Shown here piece by piece: positions 25,114 to 33,558 of a stretch of 64,000 nt of DNA; within the stretch, counting starts at the first letter, position 1; each line of letters begins with the position of its first letter. The notes beneath the pieces are model-generated. The model did no database searches and was not told the DNA's origin. It saw only the letters and a list, made by a program, of their open reading frames with translations. Made by a program: the position numbers and the translations under genes. The DNA is from CAVQJU01 sp963754955. GTDB taxonomy: Bacteria > Acidobacteriota > Vicinamibacteria > Vicinamibacterales > CAVVIG01. The stretch covers positions 620,001 through 684,000 of the forward strand of contig CAVWHY010000009.1 in the NCBI GenBank assembly GCA_963754955.1. Direction: 5' to 3'.

Positions 25114-26772
25114 GTGGAGACAACGCTGTCAAACAGAGGTCAGGGAAGTAGCGCACGACTGGTGACGCTCGCGGCGGCGCTCGTGGTGCTCGACGCGTCG
25201 CTCGCGTTCAAGAACGTATGGCCGACGCCGGCCATCCGCTGGCACGGCGCGCTGTCGGTGGAGCTCGCCGTGTGCGTGCTGGCGATGGCGATCGCCCGGT
25301 CGCGGGGCGCATCGCTGTCGCGGCGCGCGCTCGCGTGGCTCGGCGCCGTGTGGGTCGTGCTGATCGTTGTCCGGTACGCGGACGTGACCGCGCCCGCACT
25401 CTACGGGCGTCCAGTCAATCTGTTCTGGGACATGCGCCATGTGTCGGCGGTCGGCGCCATGCTGGCCCGCGTGGCGTCGTGGTGGCTCGTCCTCCTCATC
25501 ATCTCGGCCGCCGTCGTGATCCCCTTCGTGCTGTACACGCTGATCCGCTGGGCGCTGGGCACGTTGAACGCCGCCATGAGCCGCCGCACCGAGCGGCGCG
25601 TGCTCGGCGCGCTTGCCGTCGTCGTGATCGTGCTGTTCAGCGTCGGTCGTGTGTACAACCTGAGCGGGTTCTACGACGAGGAGAGCTTCCTCGCCTCCGC
25701 GTTTCCGGCGCCGGTCACGAGCACCATTGCGCGGCAGGCGCGGCTGCTCGTCACCGAGGTGACCGGCCGCAGCGGCGCCGTCCTCGGGCAGAGCCCGCCG
25801 ATGGACGTCAGCCTGGCGGGTGTCCGCGGCGCCGACGTGCTGCTGATCTTCATCGAGTCCTACGGCGCGGTCAGCTGGGACCACGCCAACCTCGCGGCAC
25901 CGGTTGCCGGCGAGCGTGCGCGTCTCGACGCGGACATCCGCGAGACCGGACGCGACGTCGTGTCGGCATTCGTCGAGTCGCCGACCTTCGGCGGCAATTC
26001 GTGGCTGGCCCACATCAGCCTGTTGTCGGGGCTCGAAATCCGCGATGAAGACGCCAACGTGCTGCTCATGCGCTCGAAGCGCGATACGCTGATTTCCGCG
26101 TTCGGGCGGCGAGGATACCGGACGATCGCCGTGATGCCGGGGCTTCAGCAGAGCTGGCCCGAAGGCATCTTCTACGGGTTCAACGCCATCTACGACGGCG
26201 AGAAACTCGCCTACAAGGGGCCGCCGTTCGGCTGGTGGACGATCCCCGATCAGTTCGCCGTGGCGCGCCTCGATGCCGCCGAGATGGACCCGTCCGCGCG
26301 CGCGCCGCTGTTCGTATTCTTCCCGACGACCGGCACGCACACGCCGTTCACGCCGACCGCGCCGTTTCAGCCCGACTGGCCGCGGATGCTGACGCCGCAT
26401 CCCTACGAGCAGGCCGACGTCGTGCGTTCATGGTCGCAGCAGCCGGACTGGATGAACCTCGGTCCGAGCTACGCGCACGCGCTCGGCGCGACCTACACGT
26501 GGATTGGCGGCCTGCTCCGCAAGCGCGCCGATCGCGACCTCGTCATGATTCTCATCGGCGACCACCAGCCGCCCGCGCTCGTGAGCGGCGAAGGCGCGTC
26601 GTGGGAGGTGCCGGTGCACGTGATCGTGAACCGCGCGAACCATCCCGCCGTCCTCGACCAGCTGCGCGCCCGCGGGTTCCGGGACGGGCTCGTCCCTCAC
26701 CACCCGCAGATCTCGAAGATGCACGAGTTCACGCCCATCCTGCTCGACGCCTTCAGCGGCGCCGCCAACTGA
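25114..26772 (+). CDS. membrane-anchored sulfatase-fold (alkaline phosphatase superfamily) enzyme
   Basis: 552 residues from GTG 25114. Four or five N-terminal membrane helices (for example LVTLAAALVVLDASLAF and WWLVLLIISAAVVIPFV) are followed by an extracytoplasmic catalytic domain: LLIFIESYGAVSW, with the metal-binding Glu and nucleophile region, SPTFGGNSWLAHISLLSG with the likely Ser/Thr nucleophile, FFPTTGTHTPFTP, and the metal-binding MILIGDHQPPALVSG. The architecture resembles LtaS and phosphoethanolamine transferases, which move phospho-alcohol groups to glycans or lipids. Next to a CDP-alcohol phosphotransferase, a role in decorating an envelope or secreted product is plausible. Confidence 0.85.
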   Translation: METTLSNRGQGSSARLVTLAAALVVLDASLAFKNVWPTPAIRWHGALSVELAVCVLAMAIARSRGASLSRRALAWLGAVWVVLIVVRYADVTAPALYGRPVNLFWDMRHVSAVGAMLARVASWWLVLLIISAAVVIPFVLYTLIRWALGTLNAAMSRRTERRVLGALAVVVIVLFSVGRVYNLSGFYDEESFLASAFPAPVTSTIARQARLLVTEVTGRSGAVLGQSPPMDVSLAGVRGADVLLIFIESYGAVSWDHANLAAPVAGERARLDADIRETGRDVVSAFVESPTFGGNSWLAHISLLSGLEIRDEDANVLLMRSKRDTLISAFGRRGYRTIAVMPGLQQSWPEGIFYGFNAIYDGEKLAYKGPPFGWWTIPDQFAVARLDAAEMDPSARAPLFVFFPTTGTHTPFTPTAPFQPDWPRMLTPHPYEQADVVRSWSQQPDWMNLGPSYAHALGATYTWIGGLLRKRADRDLVMILIGDHQPPALVSGEGASWEVPVHVIVNRANHPAVLDQLRARGFRDGLVPHHPQISKMHEFTPILLDAFSGAAN

Positions 26773-26775
26773 GCC

Positions 26776-26842
26776 GGCCAGGGCTGGGCGGGCAGGTCGG
26801 GCGGGCCGGCGGGGCGGGCGGGTCGGGTAGGTGCGGGTCGGG
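26776..26842. repeat. G-rich GGCGGGTCGGG repeat patch
   Basis: Degenerate units such as GGTCGGGCGGG and GGCGGGCGGGTCGGG start four bases after the sulfatase stop codon. Same class as 1355-1434 and 27432-27505. G-runs could form quadruplex-like structure. Confidence 0.75.
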
Positions 26843-26856
26843 CTTTCCATTCGTAG

Positions 26857-26876
26857 CGTCCGGCTTCAGCCGGACG
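26857..26876. repeat. REP-like palindrome CGTCCGGCTTCAGCCGGACG
   Basis: Perfect 9-base arms around a TC centre, preceded by GTAG. Intergenic reference copy of the element that lies inside xerC (60367), trmFO (61806) and, diverged, the DUF547 gene (15921). Confidence 0.8.
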
Positions 26877-26882
26877 TCTCGC

Positions 26883-26913
26883 TTGACCCTTACGTTACGT
26901 CAGGGAAGATATT
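26883..26913 (+). promoter_or_regulatory. MerR-type promoter with operator palindrome
   Basis: TTGACC (26883-26888) and GATATT (26908-26913) are separated by 19 bases, the long spacing typical of MerR-regulated promoters. The spacer holds the near-palindrome CCTTACGTTACGTCAGG. It is 10 bases upstream of the MerR gene, so autoregulation is likely. Confidence 0.65.
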
Positions 26914-26922
26914 CTTTCCGGC

Positions 26923-27431
26923 ATGTATCGCGTGCAGGAATTCGCCGCGCTCGCGGGTGTCGCCGTCAGAGCGCTTCACCACTACGACCTGCTCGGCCTG
27001 CTGAAACCGCTGCGGCGCCCGGGTTCCGGCTACAGGATCTATCGCGACGCCGATTTCGCGAGGCTCGAGCAGATCGTCGTTCTCAAATTTGTCGGCATCC
27101 CGCGGCGGGACATTGGGCCGCTGCTGAAGAAGACATCCGGCCTGAAGAACGCTCTGCAGAAACAGCGCCAGGTTCTATGCGAGCGGCGGCGCCAGATGGT
27201 GCGGCGATTGGCGCTATCGAGCGAGCGGAACGATCGCTCAATGGCTCACGCGACCCCGACTGGAACCTGTTCACCGTTATCGTGAAGGAGATCACCGGCG
27301 GCGACCCGGGTGTTCAGCGGGGCCTGAACAAGATGTGGGCCGACCGCGAGAACTGGCCGGACGGCGAGGCGAAGAGTTTCCGCATACCGCCAGCGGTGAC
27401 GGAGTTCATTGGGAAGGCGATGGGGAGGTAG
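26923..27431 (+). CDS. MerR-family regulator, TipA-like, frameshifted
   Basis: From ATG 26923. The N-terminal winged helix is YRVQEFAALAGVAVRALHHY with DLLGLLKPLRRPGSGYRIYR, then a dimerisation helix (LLKKTSGLKNALQKQ). The C-terminal part (AIGAIERAERSLNGS, DPDWNLFTVIVKEITGG, WPDGEAKSFRIPPAVTEFIG) lies in another frame. The break is near 27200 (GATGGTGCGGCG). The C-terminus resembles an incomplete TipAS-like ligand-binding region. The last codons and stop (GGGAGGTAG) run into the G-rich repeat that follows, so the C-terminus may have been truncated by the repeat. Confidence 0.75.
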
Positions 27432-27505
27432 GTCGGGTGGGGCGGGTAGGTCGGGTCGGTCAGGTAAGGCGGGTGGGGTCGGCAGGTCGGGCGAGCCGGG
27501 GAGGG
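27432..27505. repeat. G-rich GGTCGGGTGGGGCGGG repeat patch
   Basis: Begins at the MerR gene stop codon and continues with GGTCGGG, GGCGGGT and GGTCAGGTAAGG units to just before the next small frame. A shorter stretch in opposite orientation is at 27668-27693. Confidence 0.75.
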
Positions 27506-27518
27506 ATGATAATGCTCC

Positions 27519-27667
27519 GTGACGCTCGAGGAATTCAGGAGGACCGGAAGGAGGGCGATCTCGCGAACGCCAGCTACTGGTATCGACGGGCCGGAAAATC
27601 GTTCGTCACGGTCTCGCTCGAACAGGAGTGGTGGAGGATTGTAAAAGCGATGCTGAAGCGAGAATAG
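27519..27667 (+). pseudogene. internally deleted small conserved protein
   Basis: From GTG 27519 one frame reads VTLEEFRRT. Shortly after, the other frame reads EGDLANASYWYRRAGK, then VTVSLEQEWWRIVKAML to a stop at 27667. I recall a family of roughly 110-residue bacterial proteins of unknown function with an N-terminus like MTLEEFR and a C-terminus like HRKEGDLxNAxYWYRRAG; here the middle is missing and the frame changes. In the second frame a start at 27512 with GGAGGG upstream would still give a 52-residue peptide. Confidence 0.5.
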
Positions 27668-27693
27668 GCCCGCCGGCCCCCCCGACCCGCCCG

Positions 27694-28695
27694 TCACTCA
27701 GTTCTGGCGTGTTCCGCGGCGCGGGCGGCTTCGAGCATGTGCTCCACGGCGCGATTGCCTTCGTGGCATGCGACTTCAAAAATCCGTTCGCCGTTGTTCG
27801 CCGTCAGCGGCACCATGAACGTCCAGTTTCTCGTCCACGTCGAGGGATCGTCAACCGTCACGGCCCAGTCGATTCGGTCCGGTGCCGTGCGCGTGAACCG
27901 CTCGAGGAGGCGCAGCGTCCCGGGCGCGGCATTGCGGTAGGTGCTTCGCTCCTTGAAATTGCGGGTTTCCACGACGAGCGTCTCGCGTTCCCAGTGGCCT
28001 CTCGCATCGCCCATGTCGAGCCGAATCGCGGCGCCGACGTGCGGACGCGAATCGAGCGGAATCACGCGGGTTTCGTGGATCAACTCGTACCGAATGGCGA
28101 CGAACCCCGGTGCCTGGACGATCTGGTAGGAATTTCCCTGCACGTGCGGCACCATCGAGCCCGGCAGCCCTCGCGTGATGCATCGATCGTAGAGGCTGAA
28201 ATCCTCAGGGCCGTCGAAAGGCCCGCCGGCAATGCTTCCCGTCACCGGCCAGCGTTCGTTGACCGCATAGATGCTGGCGTCGGCGGGCGTCGCACGATCG
28301 ACAGCATCGGGCCTGAGCGGCGGAATCCGCCCGTCCGGAGGATCGATGACGAGCCAGGGCCGGCTCCCCCTGGCCAGCTCGAAGACATCTCGAAACGGCG
28401 TGAACGCCTGCGGGCCGTCCGGCCTGTAAGCCACCTCCGCCTGGCGCTGCCGGACCATTTCCGACAGTTCCGCGGTCGTCACGTCTTCCATGCGCCGGCC
28501 TTCGAATGCCTTCGGCCGCTCGAAGGGCGTGTTCAGCTCGTACTTGTTCGTGTAAATGCCTTGCAGATCGGGATCACCCCAGGGTGTCCGGGGTACCGCG
28601 TAGCGGGAGACGGTGGCCGGCTTGTTCGCCTGCGCGTCGACGATCGTCGCCCAGGCGCACAGGCCGAGGAGAACAACGACGGGTATCCGCGACAT
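27694..28695 (-). CDS. secreted hypothetical protein, acidobacterial PRTPWGDPDLQG family
   Basis: 333 residues with a signal peptide (IPVVVLLGLCAWATIVDAQ). The mature N-terminus has the block PRTPWGDPDLQGIYTN, followed by LARGSRPWLVIDPPDGRIPP, RCITRGLPGSMVPHVQGNSY and a C-terminal lipocalin-like beta region (GHWERETLVVETRNFKE, RLLERFTRTAPDRIDWAVTV). Proteins of this kind are abundant in Acidobacteriota and have no known function; the regular beta pattern suggests a ligand-binding barrel. Encoded alone, downstream of a G-rich repeat. Confidence 0.75.
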   Translation of the reverse strand: MSRIPVVVLLGLCAWATIVDAQANKPATVSRYAVPRTPWGDPDLQGIYTNKYELNTPFERPKAFEGRRMEDVTTAELSEMVRQRQAEVAYRPDGPQAFTPFRDVFELARGSRPWLVIDPPDGRIPPLRPDAVDRATPADASIYAVNERWPVTGSIAGGPFDGPEDFSLYDRCITRGLPGSMVPHVQGNSYQIVQAPGFVAIRYELIHETRVIPLDSRPHVGAAIRLDMGDARGHWERETLVVETRNFKERSTYRNAAPGTLRLLERFTRTAPDRIDWAVTVDDPSTWTRNWTFMVPLTANNGERIFEVACHEGNRAVEHMLEAARAAEHARTE

Positions 28696-28840
28696 GGATC
28701 AACCTCGCGTCCGAGTGCTCGTGACGAGGAAGTGTAGCGTCAACCAGCCGCGCGCTCTCAGCTTGTGCTTCGCGGGCGATCGTAAATCGCCACCGACGCC
28801 GAGCGCAGCCGCGCACCGTCGCGGCGAACAGCGCAAGGCC

Positions 28841-28871
28841 AAAAACAAAGGGCCGGGCGTGAGCCCGGCCC
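28841..28871 (-). terminator. Rho-independent terminator of nrdJ
   Basis: On the minus strand a perfect 9-bp GC stem (GGGCCGGGC / GCCCGGCCC) with a 4-base loop at 28850-28871 is followed by TTTGTTTTT. It is about 60 bases downstream of the nrdJ stop. Confidence 0.8.
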
Positions 28872-28889
28872 TTCCGCGTGTCGTTGTCT

Positions 28890-28927
28890 TCCCCAGCCCC
28901 TAGCCCCTAGTCCCCAACCTCTAACCT

Positions 28928-28930
<3 letters not shown>
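28890..28930. repeat. CCCCTAG direct-repeat patch at nrdJ 3' end
   Basis: CCCCAGCCCCTAGCCCCTAG, then TCCCCAACCTCTAACCTCTA. The last CTA is the nrdJ stop codon (TAG on the minus strand), so the patch begins exactly at the stop. Confidence 0.65.
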
Positions 28931-31758
<2,828 letters not shown>

Positions 31759-31866
31759 GAACCCTCCCGACGATCGCTCCCCGCCCCGGAAGCGACATCT
31801 CAAGAACTACGTGGAATACCGTGGCGGGAGATCGGAATCTCGAGGCTTTTCGGCCCCGGCGTCCTC

Positions 31867-31887
31867 GAAAAAGCTGGGAGCTTTTCC
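31867..31887 (-). other. hairpin in nrdJ leader
   Basis: GGAAAAGCT-CCC-AGCTTTTTC on the transcribed strand forms an A/U-rich stem of about 8-9 bp within the ~160-base leader. It may be an attenuator or just a stability element. I looked for a cobalamin riboswitch in this leader and did not recognise the conserved B12 box. Confidence 0.4.
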
Positions 31888-31916
31888 GCTGATCGCCTTG
31901 TCCGCGACGGCGGATC

Positions 31917-31946
31917 AATATGCGCCCTGTTTCAGGGGTTTGTCAA
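31917..31946 (-). promoter_or_regulatory. nrdJ promoter, TTGACA-N18-CATATT
   Basis: On the minus strand the -35 TTGACA (31941-31946) and the -10 CATATT (31917-31922) are 18 bases apart. The spacer contains the palindrome CCCTGAAACAGGG, a possible operator. Confidence 0.6.
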
Positions 31947-31953
31947 CTGCGAT

Positions 31954-31969
31954 CTACAACATATTGTGG
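31954..31969 (-). promoter_or_regulatory. NrdR-box-like site upstream of nrdJ -35
   Basis: CCACAATATGTTGTAG agrees with the NrdR consensus (ACACWATATATWGTGT) at about 12 of 16 positions, including the ATAT core. It ends 8 bases before the -35. NrdR boxes normally come in pairs about 31 bases apart; I do not see a clear second one. Confidence 0.5.
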
Positions 31970-31993
31970 CTCTCTTTTAGGGCGATCGCAAGA

Positions 31994-32022
31994 TGTGGAC
32001 AATTGTGCATATCTGTGGAAGG
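31994..32022. promoter_or_regulatory. cluster of DnaA-box-like 9-mers
   Basis: On the minus strand TTGTCCACA (31994-32002) and ATATGCACA (32004-32012) each differ by one base from TTWTNCACA, and CCTTCCACA (32014-32022) is a weaker match. Spacing is one base each. They lie in the divergent nrdJ-CPBP gap. Confidence 0.35.
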
Positions 32023-32098
32023 CGGATTTTTCAGCGCCTCGGGACTCAGGATTCGGGGCGGTGGCTCGAAAACGCCGCGGCTGTTACGCTTTGAGCCG

Positions 32099-32863
32099 AT
32101 GGACGCGGAACAGTCGAGCGGCGAGTCCCCCGAGCCCCCAGGCGCCGGCGCCCGCCCACCTCTGCTTTTCGCGCGTCTCGCCGCTCTTGTCGAAGTCATC
32201 CTCTGCTCCGATTACCCGACGCAGTTCGCTCTCGCTAAAACGTTGAACGCGGCCGGCTTCTCGCCGCTCGACGCAGCCGGCCAGCTCTCGTTCGGCTATA
32301 TCGTGACGCTCTCGCTCGTCGATACGGTGCTGCTCGTCGGCCTGATCGTGCTGTTTCTGCGGGCACACGGCGAACGGATGAGCGACGTCATGCTGGGGGT
32401 GCGGCCAGTCGCTGGGGAAGTCCGGCTCGGCATCCGGTTGACCATCGCCGCGATCGCGCTCGGCGTGGTCGTGCTGATCGCAATCCAGGCGCTCGTGCCG
32501 GGGCTTCGCAACGTGGCCCACAACCCGTTGCAGGATTTGATGACGGGTCCGCGCAACGCCGCGATCTTCGCGATCGTGGTCGTCGTCGCCGGCGGCCTGC
32601 GCGAAGAAATCCAGCGCGCGTTCGTGCTGCACCGCTTCGACGTCTGGCTCGGCGGCGAAACCGTGGGGCTCATCGTCGGCAGCATCGCGTTCGGCGCGGG
32701 ACACCTGGTCCAGGGTTACGACGCCGCGATCGCGACGGGGTTCCTCGGCCTCTTCTGGGGTTTCGTCTACCTGCGCCGCCGATCCGTCATCGCGCCGATT
32801 GTCAGCCACTCCGGCTTCAACCTGTTTCAGGTGCTGCAGTATCTCGCCTTCGTCAGTCGGTGA
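32099..32863 (+). CDS. CPBP-family intramembrane metalloprotease
   Basis: 254 residues from ATG 32099. Multi-pass membrane protein with the CPBP (Abi/CAAX-protease-like) motifs: GGLREEIQRAFVLHRF (EExxxR), SIAFGAGHLVQGYDAA (second motif histidine), and PIVSHSGFNLFQ (third). The family cleaves prenylated or other membrane substrates, and in bacteria it is linked to envelope maintenance or bacteriocin immunity; the substrate here is unknown. Divergent from nrdJ. Confidence 0.85.
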   Translation: MDAEQSSGESPEPPGAGARPPLLFARLAALVEVILCSDYPTQFALAKTLNAAGFSPLDAAGQLSFGYIVTLSLVDTVLLVGLIVLFLRAHGERMSDVMLGVRPVAGEVRLGIRLTIAAIALGVVVLIAIQALVPGLRNVAHNPLQDLMTGPRNAAIFAIVVVVAGGLREEIQRAFVLHRFDVWLGGETVGLIVGSIAFGAGHLVQGYDAAIATGFLGLFWGFVYLRRRSVIAPIVSHSGFNLFQVLQYLAFVSR

Positions 32864-32870
32864 ATGTCAT

Positions 32871-32960
32871 TGGTCATCTGGTCATCTGGTCATCGTGTTG
32901 AAATGGCCAGATTTCTCAATTGATCGAACCGATGACCAGATGACCAAATGACTAAATGAT
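32871..32960. repeat. TGGTCATC inverted-arm element, copy B
   Basis: TGGTCATCTGGTCATC on the left, a core with CTCAATTGATCGAACC, and GATGACCAGATGACC on the right. Homologous to copy A at 17475-17568. It fills the gap between the convergent CPBP and SurA-like genes, and its right end touches the SurA-like stop codon. Confidence 0.8.
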
Positions 32961-33550
32961 TAGCGCGCTGTCGCGTACAGGTCGACGACGTCGGACCGCT
33001 GGCGCAGCCCGGCCACCCACTCGTCGATCAGCATCAGCCGGCGGGTTTCGTCTTGCGCGCCGGTGAACCGCTGCGCGATGTACGCGCGGATGCGGAGGTT
33101 CTCGCGGAGGATCACGCGCAGTTGCGGGTCCGTCAGGCCCGACCGCGCCAGGACGGCGTCGAAAGCCGCCGTCGACGGGAAACGCGCGCGCACGGCGGCC
33201 AGCTCCTTGTCCACGTCGGCGTCGGCCGGCTCGGGCGGCGCGTAGCGGTTCGCTTCGACGAGCACCAGGTCGCGGTTGATCAGCTTGGCGAGCGCGGCGC
33301 CGACGCGGTCTGCGGCGCCATCGTCCGACACCAGCCCGAGATCGAGCGCGGCCATCACGTCGCTCAACAGGATCACCTGTCCGCCCGCCACTGCGAGCAC
33401 GCGATCGATCGTTTCGGCGCGAGCCACTCCGCCGGCGAGCGTCATGGCGAGGACGACGAAGCCAGCCAGCCACGCCCGCCTGCCCCGCCCGGCCTGCCTG
33501 CCCTGCCCGACCTTGAGGTGCCCTTTGCCCTCTGCCCTCTGCCCTTTCAT
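32960..33550 (-). CDS. SurA-like N-terminal domain protein (periplasmic chaperone-like)
   Basis: 196 residues from ATG 33550. The signal segment is AWLAGFVVLAMTLAGGVARA, and the mature part starts ETIDRVLAVAGGQVILLSDV, a typical SurA/PpiD N-terminal chaperone module, continuing with helices (ELAAVRARFPSTAAFDAVLA, RIRAYIAQRF). No PPIase (parvulin) domain follows, so it is a chaperone-only form. The first ~20 residues (MKGQRAEGKGHLKVGQG) are translated from a simple repeat at 33474-33550. Lies 8 bases downstream of the BamA/TamA gene, fitting a role in handling outer-membrane proteins. Confidence 0.75.
   Translation of the reverse strand: MKGQRAEGKGHLKVGQGRQAGRGRRAWLAGFVVLAMTLAGGVARAETIDRVLAVAGGQVILLSDVMAALDLGLVSDDGAADRVGAALAKLINRDLVLVEANRYAPPEPADADVDKELAAVRARFPSTAAFDAVLARSGLTDPQLRVILRENLRIRAYIAQRFTGAQDETRRLMLIDEWVAGLRQRSDVVDLYATAR
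33474..33550. repeat. CCCTCTGCCCT / CCTGCCC repeat patch at SurA-like gene start
   Basis: GCCCTTTGCCCTCTGCCCTC continues from CCTGCCTGCCCTGCCC. The patch covers the start codon and the first ~20 codons of the SurA-like gene. Confidence 0.65.
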
Positions 33551-33558
33551 AGTCGCAC

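Noticed and set aside
31759..31940. Cobalamin riboswitch in the nrdJ leader
   Set aside because: I could not find the conserved B12 box or the expected stem pattern; only a simple A/U hairpin is visible.
31994..32022. Replication origin based on DnaA-like boxes
   Set aside because: Only three imperfect boxes and no dnaA, dnaN or gidA neighbours; more likely a regulatory site.
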